Below, piece by piece: positions 1 through 12,559 of a stretch of DNA of 64,000 nucleotides. This DNA is from Cheilinus undulatus. Lineage: Eukaryota > Chordata > Actinopteri > Labriformes > Labridae. Under the pieces are notes generated by a model. That model saw only the letters and a list, made by a program, of their open reading frames with translations, had not been told where the DNA came from and did no database searches. How positions within the stretch are numbered: position 1 is the stretch's first letter; every line of letters starts with the position of its first letter. The stretch is from NCBI RefSeq assembly GCF_018320785.1, contig NC_054877.1, positions 38,028,151 to 38,092,150 of the forward strand, given 5' to 3'. The translations under genes and the position numbers were made by a program.

Positions 1-872
1 ACGTTTTGCACATTGACATCTAGGTTTGTCCTGATTCTTGTTGGAACTGAGAGATAGGATGAAGTGCTCAGGCTACGTTGACCTTCAAAGATTTTCCAGC
101 GGCCAACTCCAAAGCAAGTGTTATGGAAAACCTCCAAAAGTACTTTTTGAATCATCTGCAAGATTTTAAAATTACTGGTATTAATGTCCAGTACTGGCAT
201 GTCTGTTTACATAATGCTGTCAATAACTATAATGACATATTAGGGTCTTGAAAGGTCGTCCCATTATATAGGGATAACCTTATATATAGATTTCCCACTA
301 CCCCTGTTTCAAAGGGGTATCAAGGGATAAGGGTTAAAGTTAGAGACAGGATTGAGCCTTAAACTTGAAACTACAGATAAGTCTAATTGAAAAACCCTGA
401 CCACATATTTTACACAACATGGCACCATCTTTCACTCTGCTGTTGGATGATGAGCCACAAAAATTCCAGCAACGTGATGTTATACCATGGCTTGTCTTGT
501 AGGCACCAAATTAGTCATCCGTTAGGTTGAATTTGATGTGACTATTGAAATTCAATGAATACTGGAAGAGAATAGCTTCCATGCAAGAAGAGGTCCTGAT
601 TTAAGGACATCCAGACAGGAACTCATCCCTAGGCTAAGACATAACAGTTCTGTTGTTTGAATATGAAAATTAACTTGTTTGAGTTGTACAACCAATACTT
701 TTCTGGTTTTCTTAATCAGATGTATTTTTTGCTAAGAAAATATCTAAATAAGAGTTGGGAGAAACCATAGTATTATAGGATTGTACATGATTAATAGAAA
801 AATGTTCATTGAAGACATTTTCACAGCAGTCTCCTGATGTTTTCCAGAGAAATGACCAGAATGAGAAAAAAA
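1..872. other. Sequence downstream of cxcr4, no gene seen
   Basis: This AT-rich stretch lies past the cxcr4 stop codon on the minus strand and may include its 3' UTR. I see no splice-consistent coding exon, no RNA gene and no clear repeat in it. A canonical minus-strand AATAAA is not obvious, so the end of the cxcr4 transcript cannot be placed. Confidence 0.5.
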
Positions 873-3800
873 CTAGCTGGAATGTAAACTGGACGACTCG
901 GATTCAGTCGTGGTCGAAGTCCCAGGACGTCTTCTAGGTAAGATCTTCAAACTGGACGCCCGGCTCAGAGTGAGGGCTCTGCGAGCTGAGCTCTTGAACC
1001 CAGCTCCCAGGAAGGCGTACAGCAGTGGGTTCAGGCAGCAGTGTGCGAACGCCATGGGCTCGGCCACCGCCAGCCACACGGCCAGCACCGCCTCCAGGCT
1101 GCAGCTGCGAGGCAGCACCTCCAGCCGCAGCAGAGCGTCCACAGAGATCCCCGCCCCATATGGTAGCCAGCATATGAAGAAGCAGAGAACCAAAGCGATG
1201 GTGGTTCGGACTGCACGGCGCTTCTGTCGCTGGCCTCCCAGAGGACCCCTGGTGAGCCTGGAGACGATGACACAGTAACACACAAGGAGAACAAGGCCGG
1301 GGATCACCAGACCGACCAGGACCAGCTGCAGGTGGAAGACTGCAACCCAGATAGGAGCGTTTTTTTCTGGGTAGAGTCGCTGGCAGAGGGTGGCCCCTTC
1401 TCCTCCTTCCTGGGTCCGAGCAAAAATCAGGTCTGGCACTGCCAGGAGACCAGCGGGCAACCAGGCACCTGCAGGAGGAGAAACAGATAGATGTCTTTAT
1501 TTTATGCTGTTTTTAATGTTGTTTATGCTGATTTCTGCAATATACTTAACAGTCAAATGCAGAAATCTTTTAATAAAATTTTCAAGAACCACGCTACCTA
1601 AGAAATTAAAGAAAAAAACAGGTTTTTGTAAAAGATGATATATAAATGGGGACTTTTACATTTTCACTGTCAAGCAATTAAAAAAAAGGTAATTTTGAAT
1701 CATGTCAAAAATTGAGATGGTGTTCTGAACCCAGTATCCAGATTCTTATCATGAATTAACTGCAGCATGCATCTCTACTTTTTCAATTTGCCACCCTTTT
1801 TTTTCATTTGCTTTAATCTGTTTTGACGGTTTCCTTCTCTTTCAATTGTCTACATCCTCTTAGATAACCCTCCTGGCCTTAGTGCATTTTTTTCTTGTTT
1901 GGGTTTCTATGACGTTTGCATTAACAATGCTGGTTGTGTTTTTTTTCCTGTTTGGGTTCTAGTATTGTTTAGGTTATGTTTGGGATTTAAGGCTTTTTTA
2001 GTATGCTTTTACACATGTAACAAAGCTCTCCTGTATATTCTTCTTTATGAATAAAGGTTTTTTTAATTAGCAGCCCAAGGTTGTCAAATTTTGATAGATG
2101 AGACATTTTAATGGCACATTTTTTACAATGATACAATGCCTTCTATTTTTATGATTGGTGTTATCCAAAAATAATAGTAGGGTTTGGATAAAACCACAGA
2201 TATTTCATTAACCAAAAAATGCCATGAGACAATTTTAGGGGACTACTGGCTTTATACCATTTAGGGGACTACTGGCTTTATACCAATAATGTTTTGGTTT
2301 GCCATGTTATAACAAGAATTTGGACAGCAAGCAGAAATTGCCTACACTTTGTGGTATTTAAAACAAAGAAAGTACTCAATGATGGGTGTTCGTGCTCTTG
2401 TATTTTTATGTCATGTTATCACTGGTATCACTACAGTTTTTCATAATTCGAAACATAAACACCAGAGGTGTTAGAAGTCCCAGACTGTTGTACTCAAGTA
2501 AAAGTAGAGTTACTTTGGTTAAAATTTACCTGTGCAGAAATAAAAGTTGTGGTCTATAAATCTACTCAAGTAAAAAGTTTGGAATTTAAAGTTTACTCAG
2601 TGTTGAGTACTGGGTAGCTACTTCTGATCCTATGGCTTTTAGGGTGAAATGTGACTTTTCCTTAATGCGCAGAATAATGCTTTGTTTATTATAAGGTGTG
2701 ACAACATAACGTGAAATGAAATAGCTGTTTTGGGGTGAAATGTAAGATTATTCTCTTGCTATTTGCTACTCACAGTCATGTGTTGTGGAAGTCAGACTTC
2801 TAACCTTTTTCTTGTTTTTGGCAGAAAGCTAAGACTTCCTTGTTTTGCCTCTAAGTGTTATTTTTTTTTAATCAGTGTCTGATACTGATACTTCGGAGAA
2901 TGTACTTATGTACAATACTTCCCTCAAAATATACTAAAGTCGTGACTTAAAAAATACTCAAAAAGTACAAGGACGCAAATAAGCTACTCAATTACAGTAG
3001 TTTGAGTAAATGTAATTGTTACTTTTCACCCCTTATAAACACTTACCCACATAGACCAGCCTGTGGGCCAACAGCTGCCTCAGCCCGCCCGTGTTCGTGT
3101 CCGTGGCTCGGACCACAGCCAGGTATCGGTCCAGACTGATGAAGGCCAGGATAAGCACGCTGCCGTACAGGTTCACCGTGTAGATAACATGAACACCGAC
3201 ACAGGTGGCCGCTCCGAAGCGCCAGTCAGCCAGAGCTGCGTCCACCGCCCAGAAAGGCAGCGCCAGGACGAAGAGGAGGTCAGCAGCAGACAGGTGGAGG
3301 CGATACCTGTCTGTGAGGCTGCATTTAGACCTGGAGACAAACAGAGCCCAAACAGTTAATGGGGTGCCTAGCAGCATAAACATTTAACTGTTTTCATGTA
3401 ACTGGCACATTAAATAATTCATGTTCGAGTCAAAGGATCTAAACATTTCAGAAGTGGCAACATGTGTGAGAGAACGCCAAAGGAGAGCTTTTTACTCATC
3501 TTACGTAGTAACACGTTATGTCGAATATTGCTACCAAGCTGCTCTGGGTCGTTCTGTAACTGCGCATGCTTGACTCTTTACTGGGAGCATTAGCCTAGTT
3601 AATATAGCTGTTTCGTATTTTCAAATACAATTCCTTTGAGTTATTAAATAAACATCCATCAAAGAAGTATAAAAAACATAATTTCCCTTTCTGTACAGTG
3701 CAAGTGCTGTTGGTTCTGGTGTCATTTAAGGCCCAAAGCAGTTCTTTAAGGGATATTAGCCTATTATTAGCCTATCGAGATTAGCTTCCCTACAAAAGAA

Positions 3801-4577
3801 TGGGTAGGAGAGTATCAAAACTTTTTTCCCAGACTCTGATGAAGGTAATGGAGTAATTATTTGTTTAATAAAATAATACTATATTCTATTTATATTATTT
3901 GCCTGGGGATTTTAAAAGCCACTCCTCCGCACTACTGATATAGCAGTATATACATTTAGCTAATTTGACAACTCGACCGTTGACAAGCAACCAAAACATT
4001 CTCTTCCCCAGCTCTCCGTGATTGGCTAGTTATATGTCAGCTAATCCTGATTGGATGTTTAATATTAACGTTTTTGGTAAAGAACGTACACAAAGGAGGA
4101 TGCTCGCGCCGTTTCAAGTAGTATAGTGACAAGCAACGACTAAATACTGCTACTTTAACTTTTACTTTAACTTCAACCAAAGTTTCAATACTTAACTACT
4201 ATTAACACTAGGTTGTATCCAAGTTAGAGACATCAACCACTTTCCCCGCCACCCGTCTGCTTACCTGCGTTGGCAACCAAGCACCACCACCACTAGGCCG
4301 TTTCCCGTGATCCCCAGTGTGAAAATGAGGGCGTAGACTACAGGTAAGAAGACCCTATGCAGGTCAGCAGCCATGACATGCTCCACACCACACGGCTCCT
4401 CAAACTCCTCTCCCAGATCCCCAGAACCAGAGCCTGAGCCCGTGTCGTTGAAGTCATAGTCCAGGAAGATGTGCTGGAGACAGACAGATGAGATGTGAAT
4501 AATTTAGGATGCAGAGAAAGCATGGAAAAGTAAAAAAAGATTTATGAATGAACAAGTCTTACCTCATAGTACGACAT
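873..4577 (-). CDS. cxcr4: C-X-C chemokine receptor type 4 (four coding exons)
   Basis: This is the G-protein-coupled receptor for CXCL12, acting at the plasma membrane in cell migration. Coding exons on the minus strand are 4577-4563, 4473-4265, 3330-3047 and 1468-873. They join in phase 0, 2 and 1 to give 367 residues (human 352). Exon 1 encodes only MSYYE, the same five-codon first exon as in mammals. The N-terminus has Tyr residues in acidic context (DYDFND) typical of sulfated CXCR4 tails. Visible motifs are PFWAVDA in TM2, DRYLAVV after TM3, CWLPY in TM6, [13 protein letters not shown] in TM7, and the Ser-rich tail ending [11 protein letters not shown], which is CXCR4-specific. Mammalian CXCR4 has a single intron; here two more interrupt the reading frame, after the first intracellular Arg (GCQR) and before TM4 (VYVG). 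I cannot say whether this is the a or b teleost paralogue. Confidence 0.93.
2234..2285. repeat. Perfect 26-bp tandem duplication in cxcr4 intron 3
   Basis: The 26-base unit at 2234-2259 (core AGGGGACTACTGGCTTTATA) is repeated without a mismatch at 2260-2285. Two exact adjacent copies point to a recent local duplication. No function is implied. Confidence 0.9.
2463..3034. mobile_element. hAT-type MITE with perfect 8-bp target duplication
   Basis: This non-coding element of about 572 bp is rich in AAGTA/TACTT words, as in a common teleost hAT MITE family. Its ends, CAGAGGTG and CACCCCTT, are weakly inverted. The 8-mer ATAAACAC flanks it exactly, at 2455-2462 and 3035-3042, which is the target-site length of hAT transposases. 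The right copy overlaps the splice donor of cxcr4 exon 3 (minus strand): intron bases +5 and +6 lie inside it. Confidence 0.85.
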
Positions 4578-4931
4578 GCTTGTTCCCTTTGCTGTGTGGA
4601 CGAATGAAGCTCAGATTACTGGCTGCAGGGGTTTTAAGGTCTCCATGCTCCTCCCCCAGAACCCTCCACACATCTGTGCTCCTGCTGAACTGTTTTTCCT
4701 GTTTTCGAGGTGTCAGGTGCTGATAGTGCTTCCATCACAGGATGCAAAGAATTGTTTTGGCCCTGAGACCTCTGCTTGGTGATAATCAGGAACTATTGCC
4801 AATAGGAAAAACCGCAGACGCAGACAATATGTGTAGAGAGTAACAGCATTTCTCCACACTCTGTTAGATCAAGCAGCAGGAGGTTTATCTCTATCCAGAG
4901 TTTGATTGAACTTGTTCTGTTCACGTCACCG

Positions 4932-5066
4932 TCTTAAATGATGCATGTTTGCATGACCATACCTAAGAGGGAGTCAGACATAAGGGGACGTGGAGGAATG
5001 TGTGATGACTATCAGTTTATCTCTTGTATTAAACACTTGACTTTCATTGTTATTGAACCAGGACAG
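4932..5066. promoter_or_regulatory. Upstream duplicated block, copy A
   Basis: Three short blocks are shared, in the same order and orientation, with 6375-6525. They are GTCTTAAATGATGCATGTT (4932-4950), GGAGGAATGTGTGATG (4992-5007) and ATTGAACCAGGACAG (5052-5066). The DNA between the blocks has diverged. The block lies about 350-490 bp upstream of the cxcr4 start codon, so a regulatory role is possible but is inference only. Confidence 0.6.
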
Positions 5067-6374
5067 TTTCAGTTTGTGATGTAAGCCCTTGCTAAGAGTA
5101 AATATAATAGGCTATTTCAACACCAAAGTGCATGGGAGTAGATGTCTGGATTGGAACTGAATTCAATATTTCAAAAAGACCAATAAATAGTCATGGATTT
5201 AAAAATAAAATTGAAGGATCCACCATAACCTCAAAACATAAAAAGGCCTTACTGTGCCAGATAATTATGTTATATTGATTAAGTTGGATGATCCGTGGTT
5301 AATTTTTGTAAAAGAAGTAAGGAGAAAATAATTAACTTTTTGCATTTGAATGTTTTTCTTTCATTTCTGGTGTTTGCAGTTTGTTAATTGTGAAAAAATC
5401 CTGCCTTTTTTAGGTGAGCTGCATCTGGGCATGTAAACGGCAGAGTTGTTTCAAGGCAAGGAGATTTTCCCTGCTTACTTGTTAATAATTCCCCACTTGA
5501 AGTCAGGGTTGAATCGCTGTTTGAATGCAGCAGGAAACGTTCAGAAAGCTTCACCACAGGCAAGTAGGAGGGAGGGAGGGATTGCACTGCTCCTTTAGAC
5601 TTCTCCTCACCAGTATGTCACCTTTTTTGTTGATATGATGGAGGTTTCAAACTAAGTGGTATCTATATAAAGGCAGAAACTTTCATCAAACAGCCAAAGT
5701 CTGTTTCTTCATCCATTATTGCTACCTTGTCTTTTTTACGTCATGTCCAGCCTCCTGAAACACTCCCTAATTCAACAGGGAAAGTCACCAGCTGTAAAGG
5801 ACATACACAACAACTCAAGACAGTTTCAGGAGCAAACTGATAATTTCTAGAAATTTTAAGAAATGCATGTGTAAAGACACCTTAATGTCTTAAGCCTGGA
5901 TCCTGGATTTGAACAGAAATTTTTTTTTTTTTTAAAAGCCCCACAAAAACTTAGTATCAAGAACAAAGTAGCATCAACTTCAAACCTTGATTTGCCCTGT
6001 CAGTGGGCTCTGTATTCTTTCTTTATAGTTGAATTTTTAGGGGTTATAAAAATATAGCTAACACTTAGATAATTTCTTTCCATTCGCTGGTGTTTGCTTT
6101 TGTGCTTAGTTGAATAAATGTCAATAAAATAGTGTCACATGATCTCACTTTCCCTCCATACATTCAGCTCTTCACCCCTCACCCTGCTGGGTCATTCTCA
6201 GATTACAACCTGCACAGATTGCAGCTCATTTACATGTCAATAGTGAAGAAACAACCCCCCACCACTGAATGTGCGTAGAGAAGTGATCTAATGAAAGCCC
6301 ACTGAAATGACCAAACCGGGACGTGCTGTGTACCACTCCAACAGGGGTGTGGGTGAATTTGTTTTTGCTTCACT

Positions 6375-6525
6375 GTCTTAAATGATGCATGTTAACATGA
6401 TGACACATGAGACGGAGACACGGGGAGGCAGGCAGACGAGCAGGAGGAATGTGTGATGGTTATCTTTTCTGTTCTGGTTCCATCAAGACTCCTTAATCGG
6501 TGTTATTGTCATTGAACCAGGACAG
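6375..6525. promoter_or_regulatory. Upstream duplicated block, copy B
   Basis: The second copy carries the same three blocks at 6375-6393, 6443-6458 and 6511-6525. Offsets from copy A are 1443, 1451 and 1459 bp, which is collinear with small indels. It lies about 1.8-1.95 kb upstream of cxcr4. Confidence 0.6.
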
Positions 6526-7861
6526 CGTAAGTCTGTGGGATTAGATATTAGACTATATCAGAGAAAAGTGATGTTTGAACACATCCAGAGGCATGCCCAT
6601 CTGGAGAATACCACCCTGGCTCTTTGTCTGTTTGGCATTAAGATCTGTCCTGAGTCTGGATCTCACTTGTCAGCCTCTTATGCAAATAAGAGCCCTGTGC
6701 ATCGTTACAGTTTGAATAGTTCTTAATGGGCGTCATTTTCACCTAGTAGAAGGCAGCATTGTTCTCCCATAGCTTCAGTTGGTTGCTGCTGCAGATAACA
6801 AATTAAGGGAAGTGATAGGAACTGTTCCAGGGCTCATGAACAATCACACTACTACACTTAAATGGAAAATGCTTCCCAGAACCTCTGCATGCAGCCTGAG
6901 TGATCAGATCTCACTACATCTTAAGGACACATCAGAGTGCATACACACCTAGTTCTAATGTCTTGCTCAAAATCGAAACAATTAAGAAAAAGTGACATGA
7001 GGAAGAGGGAAAATTATTTTTAAAAAAGCACCAGTTAACAGACAAATATGAATGCACAGCAGGAATGTTACCTGACTTATGCAAATATACCTCTGCTGTC
7101 TACAACCCATTGTTTGCGAACTATGTCCATATGGAGTTTGTGCATTGTATTTATCTGTTGCTACTACTACATACAGTTTGTAGCTAAATTGCTTGATTGG
7201 AGAGGGTAATTATGTGTCAGTCTGAGTCATGACTTTTGCTAATTGACTTTCTGCTCCCAGTAAAGCTGCCAAAATTAACAACAATGACACAGACACTGAT
7301 GCATCCTACTGTTACATTGCAATCTGATGATATCTGCAGGGATTCACACTCTACCATTGGATTGTTGCTTTTGCTCACCTTTTTGCTTGGTCACTCTTTT
7401 CCTAGCTCAGTTAATCACTATCCTCTTTTCTTTCTTAGACTCAGCTATTGGATCAAACAAGTGAAGCCGGGAATGAGTCATACACTGAACAAAGAACCAG
7501 ACGGAGTCTGGGTGAAGTCACCCATTTGGTACTGAAGCTGTCCTCTGAAACCAAACCAGACCAAACCAATTTTTGGTCTAAAAAAGGTAAGGCAAGATTT
7601 GCTGTGAGGTTATGCACTTGCTTACAGTCAAATCAGCCCCTAATTATGCATAGCTCATATCCTCTAAACCAAAATGGTTGAGTTATCAAAGAGTAGTTCT
7701 AAGAGCTTGCACTGATAAAGACATGAACTTTGCTGACCTAAATCCTTTCATGAAACAGGCTTTAAAATCTTTATTCCAGCTGTAAAAATAGACATTTTAG
7801 CTGCAGAAACAGTTTTTTTCACTTGTACACTGATTTATTTTTTCTCCTCTGGAGGTTGCTG

Positions 7862-8416
7862 CTACACAGTAAAGCCTGGAGTGTTGAAATCTCAGTGTTA
7901 AACATTTCAGAGTGATTTTAAGATCCAAAGTGTTATTTTAACTCCATTTTGAGTTAAACGGCCTTCAGTGTTGGAGTTCTTTTAGTTAGTTAGCACTGTA
8001 AACTGCAATTTCAAATCTGTAAGGTGGAGTTTTGTCATCATGCATTGGGTGTTTGATGTGTTTTAGATGCATTTATATGTACTTAAATGTGTTGAGACTT
8101 CACCGGTTGTACATTTATCACTGCTGGGATTCCGTTTCTCATGTTTCTGATGGATTATTGTTGTTTTTGATGCCCGACAGACCATGAGTGTAGTTGTCCA
8201 CTGAGTTAATGGCTTCCCACATGTGACATGCAACACACTGCAGGAAATGATTATGAGCTGCAAAAGAGTCAATAATCTCACCTACATAGTGGTAAAGTAC
8301 TAACACTCAAAAAGAGTCTAATCTACCCTCTGGGAGGTGGACCCATATATATACTGTAGAGGTGTTAGAATTAACTCTGACAGTGGTAATTTGACTATGC
8401 AGGTTTTGCTGTGTAG
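7862..8416. mobile_element. MITE with CTACACAG terminal inverted repeats
   Basis: The left end reads CTACACAGTAAAGCCTG and the right end is its near-perfect reverse complement, CAGGTTTTGCTGTGTAG. The interior repeats words such as AGTGTTAAA, ACTCC and GAGTTAAA, as in a common teleost non-autonomous DNA transposon. No coding capacity is present. I could not see a clear target-site duplication, so the superfamily is uncertain. Confidence 0.75.
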
Positions 8417-9699
8417 TTGGGATCTTGTGCTATAAAGCTGTACATTCTTCTTGCAAGAGAACGTCAATCCACTAAGTTACATTTTGCTGAAAACTGGCAG
8501 TCAAGCACTCTGTGGAACAATAATTCCGTAGGCAGTTGCTGCCACCTTTTTGGACCTTTATCCCATACTTTCATACTCTGTTGAAATCATAGTACCATCA
8601 GACCGATTCAGAACTACAATTTTAAAGTGGAAAAGTTACATGCTGTGGCTTTAATTTTGTTGTTTTCCCTTTTGGGCAAATCACCAAGTAGGGGAATTTT
8701 GTTGTAAATGGGGCCTCTGACTGGCTGAAGTCTAGCCAATCAAATCTCCTGCTGTTGTGTGGAGATCACATTATTTTCAGGAGGAAATTGAAAACCAAAA
8801 GTGAAATAGCTTAGCGTGGGAAAGTAGTTAATCAAATTGTGCAATAATATAATAGAAGTCTTCTTTTATATCTTACCACCCTATTTTAAAATGTAAAACT
8901 TCATTCATCAGCTTGGCATTTCATGTAATCGGTGTATAAACTGATAATGAATAAGCTCCTTATTCCTCATTCTTCCTTTTGGATACTATCAGTTCAGACT
9001 TTTAAATCCCCGCCATCCTCTCCTAACACATTAATCCTGTAAATAAACAGAAACATCCCCTGACACACAAAAAACACTTTCAAACGTTGAGACAGAGCCC
9101 TCAGTCTCTTATCTCTTTCTCTTTCTACACACCCTTCCTCCTCATTCACCGCTATCAGCTCAAACATCTCAAAAATAACATCTTTGTAAGATGCCTGAAG
9201 CTTAAAAAAAGCTATAAACAAAATACTATTTCTTTGTCTGAAACATAACATGATAAATCTGCTTCTTAGAAAGGTGTTTGGGTATCGAGCTGAGCAGTCA
9301 ATTGAAACTCTGATAAGAAATAGACAGGTGTGAATAATCCGTTGGTTAAAGGCCTCATTACATATCTGTGCTTTTGTGCAGAGCTCTGGATAGTGAGCAT
9401 ACTGATGTTGTCCAGAATCATACTGACTCAGTGACACGCTGAAAAGTCTTTAAAAACAGGCATGAGCAGTGATTGCTGATCAAGTCTAACTTCAGCACTG
9501 AGAACTTTATTAAGTGGCGCCACCATGTGGGCGTTTAGAGAAAAGGTCTCATTCTTATCAACAGTGGATACTGTAAACATGTTCTTTAACCTCCTCAGAC
9601 CCTGCATATGAGGACATTACATTTCAGCTTCACTACAACATAGTAATCATTTCTGCTGTTAGAATTTCTGCAAAAAATGTCCAGAATGCCTACTGAAGT

Positions 9700-10960
9700 T
9701 TAGGTGAAAAGTGCTGTTTGGATATTTCAGGGAATTTGCTTGGAAATTTTCAAGTATATCCATGGAAATTTAGGTGATATGTTCTGGGGAAATTTATTGG
9801 GGGGTTTTCAGGCATTTTCACTGAAATATGGATTTAATTGGGGTTGTTTCAAAAAATTTGATTTACAAATTTTTAAGTTTATTCATGGAAATTTAGGAGA
9901 TCTTTCTGTATATTTTGGAGAGTTTTGTTGAAGGTTTTTGGGGAAATTTGATAGTTTTTTTGCCCTTTTCTTTCTTTTTCACAGGAATTTTGATTTGTCT
10001 AGAAGATGCTCAGTCAATATCATGGCAATTTATTTGCAATTTCTTTTCAGAGATTTGATGTGTCAATTTTTCAAGTACAGCCATGGAAATTTAGAGGATA
10101 TATATGTATATTTTGGAGTGTTTTGTTTAAAATTTTGGGGTAATTTAATTGGATTTTTAAAATTTATTTTAACAGGAATTTGGGAAATTTGTTTGGATGT
10201 TTAAGGAAATTTGTTTGTTATTTTCATTGATTCATTAGTATTTTTTTTTTTAGGATTTTAATTAGGAAATTTCCAAGTATATCCATGAAAATTTAGGGGA
10301 TACATTTGAATATTTTGAAGTATTTCATTGGAAGTTTTGGGGGAAATCTGCCTTCAATGTTTTGGCATTTTCATGAGAGTTTAGCAAATTTGTTTTTACT
10401 TTTGGGCATCTTTATGGAAATGTTAGAAATTAATTTGTATTTTAAACAGTAATTTTATTGGGAATTTTCCAGTAATTTCATGGAAATCTAGGAGATATAT
10501 CTTTATTAGAAGTTTTTGGGGAAATTTGCTTTAAATTTTAAAGAATTTTTATGGAAATTTCAGGGAAGTTGTCTGGATGTTTTCAAGGTTTTCATGGAAA
10601 TTTCAGGGAATTTGTTTCAGTGCTTCCAAGATTTTCATGGAATTTTAGAGAATGGGTCTGTAAATTTTGGGGAATTTGCCGATCAATTTTAGGGGGAATG
10701 CTTTGAAATTTAGGGAAATTTCTTAAAAAGTTTTTAGAAATGTACAGTTAATTTTTTGGGAAAAAATTATTAGAATGTTAATGCTTAGGATAAAGTTTTG
10801 CTGAAACATTTGGGGATTATTTAAAGACATTTTGGGGTCGGTTTTATGGTATACTTTAAAAATATGTTCAAGACTTTTTATAGAATTGTAGGTAATTTCT
10901 TTGACAATTTAGGGAATTTGTGTGGATTTTGTGGAGACACACAAAATCTAGATTAAATAA
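9700..10960. repeat. Degenerate GT-rich tandem repeat (unit about 200 bp)
   Basis: About 1.25 kb of plus-strand sequence is rich in T and G and poor in C. It is built from repeated phrases: TTCAAGTATATCCATGGAAA, then ATTTAGGNGATAT, then TATTTTGGAGTNTTTTG, then TTTGGGGAAATTTG. The CATGGAAAT phrase recurs near 9761, 9884, 10082, 10283 and 10479, and again near 10550 and 10592, giving spacings of about 123, 198, 201 and 196 bp before the shorter ones. The open frames inside it arise from the repeat and are not genes. Confidence 0.75.
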
Positions 10961-12559
10961 AAGTAACTGACAAAATGATATATATAAAAAAATTTGTATA
11001 TTTTGTGCTAGAAAGCGACCTGAGGAGAAGATTCAGGCCTCAGCAGGCATGTTGTTGTTTGTAGCCAAGGATTTATTTGTGGTTAAGTTGATGGTTATTG
11101 GGCATATATTTTAGAACACTTTCTATTTTAAGCTGATGATAATGAAAAAAAAAAATAACAGATTTTATGCTATGTACTTTATGGGTGTTATTATTGTTTA
11201 TATAGCTTTGAGTTTTCTGATTGGACCAGAGGCTCAATGAGTGCTGATATCTAGTAAAACATCAATCCAGGTGTTCTGACTTCTCAAGTCGACATTAGAA
11301 ACCATAGCTTGTCCTGATTAATCTAGGTGGTACCTCTGAATCACAAAACAGGCTCTGAATGATCAATTTAATCCTACAAATACAGTTATTGATAATTTAG
11401 TAATTCAGGATGCTTGGATACTGAAATCAGTATCAGGGATCCGTGCCGGTACCAGGCCCAAGTGCTCATATTCATACTCATAAAACATGACAGATACTGT
11501 ACATGGTGCTATTTTAAGACATGATGCAAGTCTCTCATCATGTGAGGATGTAGCCAAACCAGATCCATGTCTGCAGACTGGTGATACTTTCTCATAAATG
11601 AGGATGAAAAAAATGTAGAGGATGAAAACTTTGCACTAAAATATTGTCAAATCAAGGGAAGAAGAACATGTGATGAAAATAAAACATTCAAAATAATTTT
11701 AAAAACTGTTACAGTATTTTTAAGTAGTCATAGTTGTACTCAGTATCGCCAAGTACCCAAATGTAAGAATTTGAACTGGTGCTTAGTCTAGAAAAATGTT
11801 GAAAACAAACTAAATAGCAGCAGTTCAGGAGATTGTTTGGGATAATGTCACGGTGTTTAGAGAGGTATGAACCCCCTGACTGCCCTTTGTGGGCCGCAGC
11901 TGTCACTCTGACATGTCTCTATTAGTGCATGTGTTAACGAAGCATAATTAACAAGTAAAAATTAAAATCCCCCTTCAAGGATTAATTATGTCTTCTTCTT
12001 AAACCCCCAATCATGTTTACAAATCATTACACCTGTCGGGACGATGGAAATATTCATTACAACTACTTTAAGTGTTTTTTATTTGACCAGAAATTGCAAA
12101 GGTGCATTTTGTCTGAAATCCACACTATCAACTAAATACAAGCAGTGTATAGCTAACTTTGTTGTTTAAAATAAATAGCAAACCTTACTGTTAATACAAA
12201 TACAAACAACATCGAACACTGACATTTCTAATACTGCTACTTCAGAAAGTCAAGGCCAATTCACAGACTCTTAAAGCTGACATATCATACCCTTTTTCCA
12301 CCTTTTAACACAGCCACGTGGTCTTGAATAATCGTCTGTACTGTTGTTGGACAAAATACAATATGGATCAAGCAACAGGAGAAACCAGCTCTAAAAGCCT
12401 TTCTCAGAACCTCTGGTTTTTGTGTGTGTCTTTTGAAATGCCAATAATCTACTTCCTACCTGGACCTTTATTTTATAAGGCTGTGACATGAGGACAGCTT
12501 TGTGTCTCCACAACCCATCAGCAACGACACACTGTCATTGTCTTGTAGACATCTGATAC

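Noticed and set aside
4810-5600. A second cxcr4-like gene upstream, suggested by the duplicated blocks
   Set aside because: No receptor-coding sequence is found between or beyond the blocks on either strand.
9704-10204. Two adjacent plus-strand open frames of 75 and 88 codons
   Set aside because: They lie wholly inside the degenerate GT-rich repeat, and their peptides simply repeat the unit (HGNLGD-type phrases).
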